The notes: generated by a model from the sequence alone, not told the origin. Counted from the first letter of the stretch, positions 53,926 to 63,617 are shown. The stretch: 64,000 bases of DNA from Actinomyces sp. zg-332 (GCF_011751945.2 NZ_CP064951.1:1426001-1490000); one strand, 5' to 3'. Made by a program: numbers and translations.

Positions 53926-55233
53926 ATGAAAGTAGGTATATTTTTGAGCAAAACAGACGAAAAATTTAATATTGGAGTACTGTGCAAGCCGTGTAATGCT
54001 TGCGATCACATAAAAACTCTATGTTTATTATTAGGTATAACGATAAAAAATATTACAGATAGAAGAAGTTATAAAAACTCAAATAACAAATGTAATTATG
54101 AAACATTCTCAAAAAGTAATTTCCAAGCAATATTGTACCCTTTTCAATCAGGTAAAAATATTTTTTGGAAAATAACTGTAAATAGAAACGAATTATTAAA
54201 TAAAAACAATATCTATGAGTGTTCTCAAAGCTTTTTCTTACCTAAACACGACAAAGAGCTATTACTATTCATAACTGAGTTAAAGAACGCTTACTATAAA
54301 AATAAAATCTCAAATAATTCTTCAAGCTATATAGGAAAGCTAAATTTACTGAAAGCTAACTATAAAGAAAATATAATATTTTTTAGTTCAACAAACACTA
54401 GCCTAACAAATAGTTTTCTTTGCTTAGAAGTAGCTAAATTTTTAGCAGATTACGATAAAAGAGTTTGTTTATTAGATCTAACAGTTAGTAATGAAATTGC
54501 TTCACTACTGGGAGTAAAATACAAGTTCTCACTATCTGACTTAATAGACGAATATGCGATAATTGACTTTGAAAATTTCTTCCACACAAGCATAAAATAT
54601 ACGTCTGACAAATCTGATAAAGGGGAAATTTATATTGTAGGAAATAACAATATTTGTGATAACTCAATTCAAAACATAAACGCAACAAATAAAAATTTCT
54701 TCACAAGACTTTACGAGTATGTAGATTACGTTTTAGTAAATACTGGAATATATGATACTACTATCTCAATTTTATCAAAACAACATAAAGTTATATTATC
54801 TGTTAGTGATGAATTTCTAAGCATATCTCATACAGAGCAGATTTTATCTGATACAGAAAATAACAGTTTTTCTCTTTTCGTTTCTTATGCCAAAGAGAAC
54901 AAAAGTAGTAATCTTTTAAAGATTTTAAGTAAAACAGTTAATAAACCTCTTATATGTTTTGAAGCAACAAACATGGAAAAGTGGAAATTTACAGAAAATA
55001 TACCTGATAAAAAGTTACACAATACAATGTACTTAAAATTTCATAAATCCATCAAATACTGTAACGAAAAAACATCTAAGAACACTCTTAACTGTAATAA
55101 AACCTTACTTCTAAAGAAAATATATAACTATACAAACGATTTAAGTAAGCAATATAAATGCACAGACCCTTTCATAAATGAAAATAGGTTTTCGAAAAAA
55201 GAAAAACTATATGCACAAATATGCAACTTATGA
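53926..55233 (+). CDS. TadZ/CpaE/Ssd-like ATPase-fold protein with degenerate P-loop
   Basis: 435 residues. N-terminal half diverged, with cysteines (CKPCNACDH); C-terminal half has a MinD/ParA-like fold (FLCLEVAKFLADYDKRVCLLDL, SLSDLIDEY, YVDYVLVNTG). The P-loop, normally KGGxGKT, reads SSTNTSLTNS and lacks Lys and Gly, so nucleotide binding is doubtful. Actinobacterial homologues (Ssd, Rv3660c) sit just upstream of tadA as here, and TadZ recruits the pilus apparatus to the pole. No ribosome site visible; possibly leaderless. Identity rests on context and weak similarity. Confidence 0.72.
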   Translation: MKVGIFLSKTDEKFNIGVLCKPCNACDHIKTLCLLLGITIKNITDRRSYKNSNNKCNYETFSKSNFQAILYPFQSGKNIFWKITVNRNELLNKNNIYECSQSFFLPKHDKELLLFITELKNAYYKNKISNNSSSYIGKLNLLKANYKENIIFFSSTNTSLTNSFLCLEVAKFLADYDKRVCLLDLTVSNEIASLLGVKYKFSLSDLIDEYAIIDFENFFHTSIKYTSDKSDKGEIYIVGNNNICDNSIQNINATNKNFFTRLYEYVDYVLVNTGIYDTTISILSKQHKVILSVSDEFLSISHTEQILSDTENNSFSLFVSYAKENKSSNLLKILSKTVNKPLICFEATNMEKWKFTENIPDKKLHNTMYLKFHKSIKYCNEKTSKNTLNCNKTLLLKKIYNYTNDLSKQYKCTDPFINENRFSKKEKLYAQICNL

Positions 55234-55236
55234 AAG

Positions 55237-55245
55237 TTATCCACA
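55237..55245 (+). promoter_or_regulatory. DnaA box (extended motif) before tadA
   Basis: TTATCCACA in AAAGTTATCCACAATTTTTC, 4 bp after the tadZ stop and 40 bp before tadA. Confidence 0.5.
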
Positions 55246-55276
55246 ATTTTTCATTTTAAACACTAAGGGTAAAAAT

Positions 55277-56449
55277 ATGAGTATAAAATTTTTAACAGAT
55301 ACTCAAAAAGATAATTTTAAGAAAATAGCTGAAAATATAGCTAAAGGACAATCAATTTCTGAAGCTATTAACAATACGCAAAATACACAAGTAAATATAT
55401 TAAATAAATATAGCTTATATAAATATTCAAAAGATAGCATAGCTGGAATAGAGTACATATCTGATTTTTTACAAGATGAGTCAGTTACAGACATCATGAT
55501 AAATAACGATGGAAAGATATGGATTGATTGTGATACAGGGATAAAGATGACTGGAAAAACTTTATCAACTACTCAAGTAAAAGAAATTGCCATAAAACTT
55601 GCAACAATATGTAATAAGCGATTAGATGAATCTTGCCCGATAGTTGATGGAACTTTACCAAACGGAATACGTTTTAATGCGATTCTAGATCCCATAAGCA
55701 CAAACGGAACATCTATAAGTCTTAGGATCAAACCAAAAACTGTATTGCCATTTGATGAAGTGTTCTCAATAGACGCTCCACATTTTCAACTAAAAAAGAT
55801 ACTAAGACAAATAGTGAAATCTAAAATTTCTTTTATTGTCAGTGGTGGAACTGGAACAGGTAAAACTACATTAGTATCTACTCTAAGCGAACTATTCGAT
55901 GAAAAAGAAAGAGTGCTATTTATCGAAGAAGTAAGCGAGCTACTTACAAACCACAAAAATAGCGTATTCTTACAAGCTCGTGCTAAGAATATCGAAGATA
56001 AAGGAGAGATTTCACTTTCACAATTAGTCCATACAGCTATGAGAATGAGACCTGACAGAATTATTCTCGGCGAATGCAGAGGAAAAGAAATAGCTGACTT
56101 GTTAAATGCTTTCAACACAGGTCATGAAGGAGGAATATGCACAATACACGCTAATAGTGTAAAAGAACTTCCTTCACGAATACTATCTCTAGGAATCTTA
56201 GCTAAATTAGATGTTGAAACAATAACTCAGCAAAGTTTAAGTGCAATAAAAATAGCTATACATTTAAGTAGAAAAGAAAAAGAAAATAAAATTCACCGTT
56301 GGATTAGCGAAATTGGAGTGTTTAGCATAGAAAATAATAGACTAATTTGCTCTCCGTGCATAAATATTTCACAGGAAGGAAAAGTTACTTTCACCAATGA
56401 TTGGAAAAAGTTAAAAGAACTAATTAATTATGCTGAAAATAACGATTAG
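55277..56449 (+). CDS. tadA: Tad secretion ATPase TadA (CpaF-like)
   Basis: Hexameric ATPase that powers Flp pilus assembly. About 390 residues: Walker A SGGTGTGKTTLVS, Asp box LFIEEVSEL, Walker B MRPDRIILGECRGKE and the His box NTGHEGGICTIHANS. Start at ATG 55277 with AAGGG seven bases upstream; an in-frame ATG at 55178 would overlap tadZ by 56 bp and seems wrong. Overlaps tadB by 20 bp. Confidence 0.93.
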   Translation: MSIKFLTDTQKDNFKKIAENIAKGQSISEAINNTQNTQVNILNKYSLYKYSKDSIAGIEYISDFLQDESVTDIMINNDGKIWIDCDTGIKMTGKTLSTTQVKEIAIKLATICNKRLDESCPIVDGTLPNGIRFNAILDPISTNGTSISLRIKPKTVLPFDEVFSIDAPHFQLKKILRQIVKSKISFIVSGGTGTGKTTLVSTLSELFDEKERVLFIEEVSELLTNHKNSVFLQARAKNIEDKGEISLSQLVHTAMRMRPDRIILGECRGKEIADLLNAFNTGHEGGICTIHANSVKELPSRILSLGILAKLDVETITQQSLSAIKIAIHLSRKEKENKIHRWISEIGVFSIENNRLICSPCINISQEGKVTFTNDWKKLKELINYAENND

Positions 56450-57086
56450 CATACTGTGTTTAGCAGTAATATACACAAAACTAACACAGCTCAAAAAATA
56501 CCCTAAAAGTAGTAGAAAAATACTAGAAAATATAGCAAATCAATACGAAAAAATCCTTTATAAGGACTTACTTAAAAGAGTTGTAAAAAATACTATATCA
56601 ACTACTAATTACAAGAATCACTCAGCAATTTTTATATCAGAGCTAATTAGTCGCATTGAATCTGGGGAATTTTTAGAAAAAGCGTGGAATGAGACTCTTA
56701 AAAATTTCATATCTAATGGATTTGCAAATAACTCTGAAAAAATAGTAAGTGAGCTACACACTATATGTTGTTTTTGCTCAATTTTAGGGACAAATACGGT
56801 AAAAATTCTTTCAGATATTTCAAAGACAATTGAGAAGAAAGAAAAATTAGAAATAAATAAACAAATAGCTATAACTCCAGCAAAAACTACAATAAAAGTA
56901 TTGTCGTTCCTACCAATATTAGCAATAACTCTAACTTTGTTATTAGGAGTGAATCCTTTTGAAATACTACTTTTCAGTAAGAGTGGAAATATATGCTTAT
57001 TGCTCGGAGTTGTGTTCTACGTATTTGGACAAATATGGACTAAAAAGTTACTAAAAAACACCATAGTTGATATAAATACGTGGTAG
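56430..57086 (+). CDS. tadB: Tad pilus inner-membrane protein TadB
   Basis: 218 residues, T2SSF-domain membrane protein of the Flp pilus platform. It has one N-terminal hydrophobic segment, an alpha-helical cytoplasmic domain with GEFLEKAWN and a pair of membrane segments at the end (SFLPILAITLTLLLG, CLLLGVVFYVFG). It overlaps the tadA 3' end by 20 bp. Shorter than proteobacterial TadB, normal for actinobacteria. Confidence 0.85.
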   Translation: MLKITISILCLAVIYTKLTQLKKYPKSSRKILENIANQYEKILYKDLLKRVVKNTISTTNYKNHSAIFISELISRIESGEFLEKAWNETLKNFISNGFANNSEKIVSELHTICCFCSILGTNTVKILSDISKTIEKKEKLEINKQIAITPAKTTIKVLSFLPILAITLTLLLGVNPFEILLFSKSGNICLLLGVVFYVFGQIWTKKLLKNTIVDINTW

Positions 57087-57138
57087 CTATATCACTAAAC
57101 AGCTTTATTCAACAAATACCTTGACCAGAAAGAATTAC

Positions 57139-57639
57139 ATGAAACTAATGGTATTTATTAGAAAACATATAAATAAGTTTCACAATTCAGACAATACAAA
57201 CAACAGTATTTCGCTTAATCCAGCATTATTTATAGATTTAATTATAGCTGGATTATCGGCAGGAGGATCAATTACAAATATTTTACAAACACTATCAAAA
57301 GTAACTAATAATGATGACTTCAGAAAAATAGCGAGAAAAATATTATTAGGATTAGAATGGAAAGATGCTTATAAAAATACTTTTGTAGACTCCAACAAAC
57401 ATTATAAGCGCATACTTGCAACTTTAGAAAATGCTTGGAAAAAAGGGATTTCTCCTACCCAAATGTTAGAAAAAATCAGAGAAGAAATAATAGTATCTGA
57501 AGAAAAATCATTACAAGAAAATATTGCAAAACTAAGTACAAAAATTACTCTACCTTTGGGAGTTTGTTACCTACCATCTTTTATATTCTTAGGGCTACTT
57601 CCAATAATCATATCAAGTGGTGGAAACATACAATTTTGA
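57139..57639 (+). CDS. tadC: Tad pilus inner-membrane protein TadC
   Basis: About 167 residues, second T2SSF-domain platform protein: LIIAGLSAGGSITNILQTLS, then the helical LLGLEWKDAY and a C-terminal membrane segment (GVCYLPSFIFLGLLPIIIS). Start at ATG 57139, preceded by AGAAAG; TTG at 57121 is possible. Partner of TadB. Confidence 0.82.
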   Translation: MKLMVFIRKHINKFHNSDNTNNSISLNPALFIDLIIAGLSAGGSITNILQTLSKVTNNDDFRKIARKILLGLEWKDAYKNTFVDSNKHYKRILATLENAWKKGISPTQMLEKIREEIIVSEEKSLQENIAKLSTKITLPLGVCYLPSFIFLGLLPIIISSGGNIQF

Positions 57640-57657
57640 AAATATAGAAAGGAAAAT

Positions 57658-57894
57658 ATGTATAGTAACAACTTTTTAAAATCCATAAGGAAATATAAAA
57701 ATAAAGTAGTGGAAAAAATAAATATTCTAAAAAATATAAATTTTCACGATGAATCAGGATCTGCGACGGCAGAATACGCAATTATAGCACTGTGTGCTGT
57801 GGCTTTCGCAGGCACACTTTTATCTGTAATTAAAGGGGGTGGAGTTCAAGATATGCTACTGTCAATTATCACTAAAGCATTAGAAATAGTGTGA
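57658..57894 (+). CDS. Flp-type pilin (DUF4244)
   Basis: 78 residues. A basic leader of about 30 residues, then the prepilin segment SGSATAEYAIIALCAVAFAG: cleavage after Gly and the Glu-Tyr pair at +5/+6 are the Flp hallmarks, followed by a hydrophobic helix. AGAAAGGA precedes the ATG. Major structural subunit of the pilus, inferred from motif and position. The prepilin peptidase is not in the window. Confidence 0.88.
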   Translation: MYSNNFLKSIRKYKNKVVEKINILKNINFHDESGSATAEYAIIALCAVAFAGTLLSVIKGGGVQDMLLSIITKALEIV

Positions 57895-57895
57895 T

Positions 57896-58330
57896 ATGAA
57901 TAAAGTAATTTCTTGTGTAGTTAAGAAAAACTATTTATTCGTTTACAAAATAAAACTCTTTATAAAAAGACACTTGAAAGCATTTTCAAAAGCTAATTAT
58001 GCCCATGAAAAAGGTAGCATCACTTTAGAGTCAGCTTTAGTTATGCCAGTAGTAGTTCTAGCTATATGCATAATATTACTTGCAATAAATATTTCAATAA
58101 ATTATTTGAAAATCCAGGATATGGCGCATTCTTGTGCAACTATCATAAAAAATAATACACCAATACATGAATGCTTAAAATTACCTAAGTCATTCGGAGA
58201 TGAACAAGTAAAAATTCAAACAAATTCTAAGAATCAATATACTGAGATACTCGTTTCGAAAAAAATATTTTTATTTCCCAACATATCTCCAATAAATTTA
58301 CGTACAAAATCAATTGTTTATAAAGAATAA
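57896..58330 (+). CDS. TadE-like pseudopilin
   Basis: 144 residues with a charged N-terminus and the TadE motif KGSITLESALVMPVVVLAI (Gly then Glu, hydrophobic helix), then an extracytoplasmic domain with two Cys (CATIIKNN and HECLKL). Starts 1 bp after the pilin gene's end (TGATATG), suggesting coupling. Confidence 0.85.
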   Translation: MNKVISCVVKKNYLFVYKIKLFIKRHLKAFSKANYAHEKGSITLESALVMPVVVLAICIILLAINISINYLKIQDMAHSCATIIKNNTPIHECLKLPKSFGDEQVKIQTNSKNQYTEILVSKKIFLFPNISPINLRTKSIVYKE

Positions 58331-58341
58331 GGTAATCTTTG

Positions 58342-58716
58342 ATGAGTAGAATGAAAAAATTTAAAACAGAAGATGGATTTACTACTATACAAAGCGCTTA
58401 CATGCTACTTTTTTGCACAATTATATTTGTGCTAATAATTGCTTTAGCTAGTTTTTATTATCAAAAACATGAATTAGAAAATAATGTAGAACTAATTAGC
58501 CTAAAAGTAGCTAATTTAACAATTAACCAACAAAAAGAATGTGCCAAAGCGCTAAAAGATGCTTTAAAAGAACATAATGCAAGTTTTAAAAACAATATTC
58601 AAATTGCTCAATATAAATGTACAGACACATGGGTACAAATAGAAGGCAAGATAACCACTCAAATTTTACAGTTACCCATAACTATAAATGCTACTTCTAG
58701 AGCTGGAACTAACTAA
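58342..58716 (+). CDS. Second TadE/TadF-like pseudopilin
   Basis: About 124 residues. Leader DGFTTIQSAYMLLFCTIIFVLII with a Gln replacing the usual Glu, then a helix and an exported domain with two Cys. Start at ATG 58342 with AAGG nine bases upstream. Last gene of the Tad operon, followed by a strong terminator. Confidence 0.78.
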   Translation: MSRMKKFKTEDGFTTIQSAYMLLFCTIIFVLIIALASFYYQKHELENNVELISLKVANLTINQQKECAKALKDALKEHNASFKNNIQIAQYKCTDTWVQIEGKITTQILQLPITINATSRAGTN

Positions 58717-58717
58717 T

Positions 58718-58751
58718 ATGGGTGTACTTCTAGTAGTAGAAGTACACCCAT
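58718..58751. terminator. Bidirectional terminator between the Tad operon and adh
   Basis: ATGGGTGTACTTCTA / TAGAAGTACACCCAT, perfect 15-bp stem with loop GTAG, between convergent genes. Confidence 0.88.
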
Positions 58752-58772
58752 ACAAATACAGATAGTGTAATG

Positions 58773-59822
58773 TTACTTTTCAAAAGTTGATGTATCAATT
58801 ACGAAACGGAACATTACATCCCCACTAACTACACGCTCATAAGCTTCATCAACATAATCTACATCTATTTTTTCGATCATAGCTTTTAAGTTATGCTTAG
58901 CACAAAAATCTAGCATCTCTTGTGTCTGAGGAATACCACCGATATTAGAACCAGCAATAATTCTGTTACCACCAATAATGGAACCGAAACTAATTTTCTG
59001 TGATTCACTAGGCAAAGCAACAACACACATAACACCTTCTACACGTAGAAGACGCAAATACGCATCTAAATCAATATTTGCACTAACAGTATTCAAAATG
59101 AAATCGAACTCATTCTTGTACTTATCGAAAAAGCCTTCTTCAGTAGTTGATAGTGTACGTTTTGCTCCAAGTTTTTCAGCCAATTCAGCTTTTCTTAGTG
59201 AACGTGACAAAACAGTAACTTCTGCACCCATTGCTGCAGCTATTTGCACAGCCATATGACCTAGACCACCCAAGCCCATAACAGCAACTTTATCCCCTGG
59301 CTTTATATTCCAGTTAGAAAGTGGAGAGTAAGTCGTGATACCTGCACATAGCAAAGGTGCAGCATCTTCAAAAGACATATTGTCAGGCAAACGCAAAACT
59401 GAACGCTCGTTCACTACGATACCCTGTGAATATCCACCTTGAGTAATAGTTCCATCAATATCAACAGAATCGTAAGTTCCAACACGGCTTACATTACAGA
59501 ACTGCTCACGTCCACTTTCACAGAATTCACAGCTGCCACAACCGTATACTAAGCAACCTACACCTACACGATCGCCAACTTTGAAACGAGTAACTTTAGA
59601 ACCTACTTGTGTTACTACACCAGCAATTTCATGTCCAACTGTCAAAGGAAAATGTGCTTCTCCCCATTCGTTTCTAATAGTGTGAATATCGCTATGACAA
59701 ATGCCAGCAGCTTTAATATCAATATAAACATCATCTTCACGAAGATCACGACGCTGCAAATCACCTACATAAAACTTTTCATGTGGGCCATCTTTCATCA
59801 AAGCTTTAACTGTAATACTCAT
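58773..59822 (-). CDS. Zinc-dependent alcohol dehydrogenase (YahK/cinnamyl-alcohol type)
   Basis: 349-residue medium-chain dehydrogenase. Catalytic zinc ligands are in CHSDIHT and GHEIAGVV; structural zinc cysteines are in GCGSCEFCESGREQFC; the coenzyme fold is GLGGLGHMAVQIA. The absence of an acidic residue right after the Rossmann strand (VTVLSRS) favours NADP(H). Reduces aldehydes to alcohols; physiological substrate unknown. AAAGGA precedes the ATG. Monocistronic. Confidence 0.9.
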   Translation of the reverse strand: MSITVKALMKDGPHEKFYVGDLQRRDLREDDVYIDIKAAGICHSDIHTIRNEWGEAHFPLTVGHEIAGVVTQVGSKVTRFKVGDRVGVGCLVYGCGSCEFCESGREQFCNVSRVGTYDSVDIDGTITQGGYSQGIVVNERSVLRLPDNMSFEDAAPLLCAGITTYSPLSNWNIKPGDKVAVMGLGGLGHMAVQIAAAMGAEVTVLSRSLRKAELAEKLGAKRTLSTTEEGFFDKYKNEFDFILNTVSANIDLDAYLRLLRVEGVMCVVALPSESQKISFGSIIGGNRIIAGSNIGGIPQTQEMLDFCAKHNLKAMIEKIDVDYVDEAYERVVSGDVMFRFVIDTSTFEK

Positions 59823-60166
59823 GTTTATCCTTTCGACGCATACGCTTTCATATTATCAGAGCAAAATGTTTTCATTATGCACTTTGATATGATAAGTTCC
59901 AGATAAAGTGATATTTTTCACATCTATTTCCTAAAAACCTACACTAATATAAAAATTGTTTCAAACCCATTAATATACTTAACCATTTTTTACCACATTT
60001 ATTGCAATATTAAAGCTAAATATCACTTAGATAACAAAATTGTAGCATTATAAAATACTTCAAGAAATTTATTCAATTCATAAAACCTAAAAATGACAAC
60101 AATCTTAATTACAAAAATAACAAATAAAGAACTATAAATATCCAAAAAATAATCTTTGAAAATACG
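59823..60166. other. Intergenic region upstream of adh
   Basis: 344 bp, AT-rich. CATATTATCA and ATATGATAAG repeats just upstream of adh (59850-59905) might be a regulator site. Nothing else recognised. Confidence 0.35.
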
Positions 60167-60240
<74 letters not shown>

Positions 60241-60305
60241 TACAAATGCAGACAAAGAAAGTATAAACCTTAAATCAAATACTTTCCACTCATAATACAA
60301 ATAAA

Positions 60306-61337
60306 CTATCTAGAGGGTAATAAACGAATAATGGACACTTCTGGTGCACATGAAAAACGCAATGGAATCATAGGAGATGTTCCTAAACCAGCACTTATAC
60401 TAGCATATCCCTTTAAATCATTTACAGACTTAACATTATTAGAAACTACTTCAGAAATATTCTTCCCAGTAACACCAGTTACATAACTGAAAATTTCTTT
60501 CAAAGAAAATACTCCACTAGCATATACAGGAGGTAAATCACAATTAGATACCAGAGCTCCAAATAATGGAACGCATAGCTGTCCTCCATGAGTGTGACCA
60601 AAACATGACAAGTTACACTCTAAACGCTCAAATTCAGATAACACATTCAAGTACGGAGCGTGCGCTAAACCTATGCGAACAATAGGCTTATCATCATTGG
60701 AATCTTCCTCGAAATCTGGATATTCTTCGCTAAACATTCCTCTACCTATGTGAGGATCATCTATTCCTATAAGCTCAATCTTTCCTTGAGGTATAGATAA
60801 TGTTCCACTAGCATTATTCAAATTAATCCATCCAGCTTCCACAAAGGAGTCTGCTAATCCTTTAGAATCTAGCAAAATATTTTTTTCATTTTCCACTTTT
60901 TCAACAGGGCTTTTTATAAAGAAATATTTCAAAGGATTTTTTTTCTTAGGAGCATAATAATCATTAGAACCAAATACAAATGCTCCTGGTAGTTTTAGGA
61001 AACGGGACAAAGCAGAAAGAACCTCATCATTAACTTTTTCTGCACCTAAGTTATCTCCAGTAGATAAAACCAAATCTACATCGAATAAATCTATATTATT
61101 CAGCCACCTAGCAAGCCATCGAGATTTTTTACCTCGAAAATGTAAATCTGAGATATGCAGTATGTTTACTGCTTCTGATTCTTTAGGCAATATTTTAAGA
61201 TCATAGTATCTTATTTTTGGATGTCGTGTTTCGTAAAAAGACCACGCAAGACAAGATAAACCAGCTATAACTCCAGTTCCTAATACTTTACCCAAAGTTT
61301 TAGTTACTTTTGAACCATTGTTACTGGCACTAGTCAT
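60306..61337 (-). CDS. Membrane-anchored metallophosphoesterase
   Basis: 343 residues with an N-terminal hydrophobic segment (about 18-35) and a calcineurin-like domain: NILHISDLHFRG, LVLSTGDNLG, FGSNDYY (Asn then Asp where GNHD is usual), GLAHAP and CFGHTHGGQLCVP. Similar to YkuE-type enzymes that act at the membrane. GAGGTTG precedes the ATG. Lies 110 bp downstream of the PBP gene on the same strand, a pairing common in actinobacteria. Confidence 0.9.
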   Translation of the reverse strand: MTSASNNGSKVTKTLGKVLGTGVIAGLSCLAWSFYETRHPKIRYYDLKILPKESEAVNILHISDLHFRGKKSRWLARWLNNIDLFDVDLVLSTGDNLGAEKVNDEVLSALSRFLKLPGAFVFGSNDYYAPKKKNPLKYFFIKSPVEKVENEKNILLDSKGLADSFVEAGWINLNNASGTLSIPQGKIELIGIDDPHIGRGMFSEEYPDFEEDSNDDKPIVRIGLAHAPYLNVLSEFERLECNLSCFGHTHGGQLCVPLFGALVSNCDLPPVYASGVFSLKEIFSYVTGVTGKNISEVVSNNVKSVNDLKGYASISAGLGTSPMIPLRFSCAPEVSIIRLLPSR

Positions 61338-61448
61338 GGCAACCTCAAATCATTCCATTTCATATATACAAAGATAGTAAATTTACTGCAATAATTACTA
61401 GTAGTGAGTGATTTTACTTAAATTTTATAACTAGTAATATCACAAAAA

Positions 61449-63617
61449 TTACTCGTCCACATACACGTATTCATAACCTGGAGGTGGAGGAGGAAGATCC
61501 GAGAAATCATTCTTCTTCTCTTCGTCTTTCTTTTCCTCGTCCTTATCCTCATCATCCTTATCATCATCACTGTTAGTTTTACCGATATCTGCAGATACAA
61601 ATCCCGTATTTGGCAAATCTTTCACAATTTGGTTCATATATCCGCTCCATATCCTAGCGCCTAGGGTCTCACCATAGACAACAGGATAGAATCTTCCACC
61701 AATAGTAACGTTTATTAGAGGAACATCCCCTTCAGAGTGACCTATCCAAATACCAGTAGCCAGATTAGGTGTATATCCAATAAACCAAAGATTAGTGTTA
61801 TTATCCGTACTACCTGTTTTAGCAGCAGCTTGACGACCAGCTAAAGGAGCAGAGTAGTTCGCCCATGTCTTATTCAAAACAACATTAGCTTTATCAATTA
61901 CATTTTCATCGATAACTTGCTTACACGATTGATCAGATAAACGAACTTTTTCACCATCGTGTTTAATGACCTCAACAATAGCTTTTGGCTTGCAATACTT
62001 ACCTCTAGCAGCAAAAGATGCAAAAGCATTTGTCATATAAAGTGGAGGAACTTCGTTGGAACCTAAAATTGCTGAAGGGTTTGTGCTTATAGGCTTATTA
62101 TTTCCATGTTTTACACCCATTTTTCCAGCTAAATCTGTAATATTACATAAGTTCATTTTCTGAGCCATAGCCATATACACAGAGTTCAAAGATTGCTTTG
62201 TACCTTCAACCACGCTTGTGGCACCATTTGCTCTACCATTAAAGTCTTTAAACGAGTAGTTAGCAGCACTTCCTGGTGCACAAGGAATATTCCAAGCACT
62301 AGCAGGATATGAGTATTTTCCACCTACTTTGTCATATCCACCGAAGCCATTATTAAACCACTCAGCTAAACTAAACACCTTGAAAGTAGAACCAGTTTGC
62401 TTTCCATATCCACCTCCGTGTGACTGGTCAGCAGCGAAGGAAACCTCCGTAGCAGTAGGGTTTTCTTCAGTCGGACTACCCCAAACAGTATTTTGAGTCA
62501 TAGCTAATATTTTTCCAGTGCCAGGCTCTACTGATGTAACTGAAACTTTTACATTGGATTTGTCGTTAACTGGCACGACTTTTCTCATTGACTCGAATGC
62601 TTCTTCCTGTTTCTTAGGATCTAGCGTAGTTTTGATAGTCAAACCACCGCGTAACAACAATTTACGGCGTTCACCTTCAGTTTTACCCAGCTCCTTAAGC
62701 TTTTCAACTTCGTTCACAACGTAAGAACAGAAATATGCCGAATTTCCAGCAGTCGCACAACCTTGCTGGTTATCATGTATGTTTAGCAAATCTTTAACTG
62801 GGGTATTTTTTATGCGGTCATAGTCTTCATGAGTTATTTTCTTCTGCTGCAACATGACGCTTGCCACTGTTATTTGTCTAGCTTTAGCATTCTCAGGATT
62901 TACGACAGGGTCAAGAGTAACTGGAGATTGCGTTATACCAGCCAATAGAGTGCTTTCGTCCAAAGTCAACTTTTCAGCTGAATGTCCGAAATAGTATTGA
63001 CTCGCAGCCTCTACACCGTAAACTTTAGCACCGAATGAAGCTATATTTAGATAGCCTTGAAGAATTTCTTTTTTCTTCAGTTTCTTTTCCAAAGCTACCG
63101 CATATTTAGCTTCTCTCAACTTTCGTGAAATTGTTGGTTCTACAGCTTTTTTAGCCGCTCTCTCATCACCCTTTTGTATAGCAGTATCTAACAAAGCATT
63201 TTTCACATACTGTTGAGTAAGCGTTGATGCACCTTCTAATGACTGTCCTAACAAGTTTCTTACAAAAGCTCGACCCATTCCTTCTATATCCACACCTTTG
63301 TGTTCATAGAATCTTTTATCTTCAATAGCCACTATTGCATCTTGAATGTGTTTTGACATTTTACTTATAGGAATAACAATTCTATTTTGAGCATAAAAAG
63401 TCGCAATTGTACTTCCATCTGCAGCCAATATAACCGATTGTTGACTTGGAGGCAGAGTTTCTAATTCGGATGGTAGATCTTCAAATACTTCGCTACCTAA
63501 TTTTACTCCAATTCCCATTGTGGCTAATAAAGGAAAAATTAGCACTAGGAATGATAACCCTAACAATACAGATGTAGTAACAAACTTCATCCATATCGTA
63601 CTTTTCTGTTCACTCAT
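61449..63617 (-). CDS. Class A penicillin-binding protein (glycosyltransferase/transpeptidase)
   Basis: 722 residues. Membrane anchor near residues 12-35, glycosyltransferase domain with EDKRFYEHKGVD (catalytic Glu) and EGASTLTQQYVKN, then transpeptidase with GSTFK (catalytic Ser), a YSF-type region and KTGSTDNN (KTG box). No PASTA domains. The C-terminus has about 30 Asp/Glu/Lys residues, then PPPPPGYEYVYVDE. Polymerises and crosslinks peptidoglycan. AGGAA precedes the ATG. Position beside DUF4177 and RidA genes matches the ponA2 region of mycobacteria. Confidence 0.95.
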   Translation of the reverse strand: MSEQKSTIWMKFVTTSVLLGLSFLVLIFPLLATMGIGVKLGSEVFEDLPSELETLPPSQQSVILAADGSTIATFYAQNRIVIPISKMSKHIQDAIVAIEDKRFYEHKGVDIEGMGRAFVRNLLGQSLEGASTLTQQYVKNALLDTAIQKGDERAAKKAVEPTISRKLREAKYAVALEKKLKKKEILQGYLNIASFGAKVYGVEAASQYYFGHSAEKLTLDESTLLAGITQSPVTLDPVVNPENAKARQITVASVMLQQKKITHEDYDRIKNTPVKDLLNIHDNQQGCATAGNSAYFCSYVVNEVEKLKELGKTEGERRKLLLRGGLTIKTTLDPKKQEEAFESMRKVVPVNDKSNVKVSVTSVEPGTGKILAMTQNTVWGSPTEENPTATEVSFAADQSHGGGYGKQTGSTFKVFSLAEWFNNGFGGYDKVGGKYSYPASAWNIPCAPGSAANYSFKDFNGRANGATSVVEGTKQSLNSVYMAMAQKMNLCNITDLAGKMGVKHGNNKPISTNPSAILGSNEVPPLYMTNAFASFAARGKYCKPKAIVEVIKHDGEKVRLSDQSCKQVIDENVIDKANVVLNKTWANYSAPLAGRQAAAKTGSTDNNTNLWFIGYTPNLATGIWIGHSEGDVPLINVTIGGRFYPVVYGETLGARIWSGYMNQIVKDLPNTGFVSADIGKTNSDDDKDDEDKDEEKKDEEKKNDFSDLPPPPPGYEYVYVDE

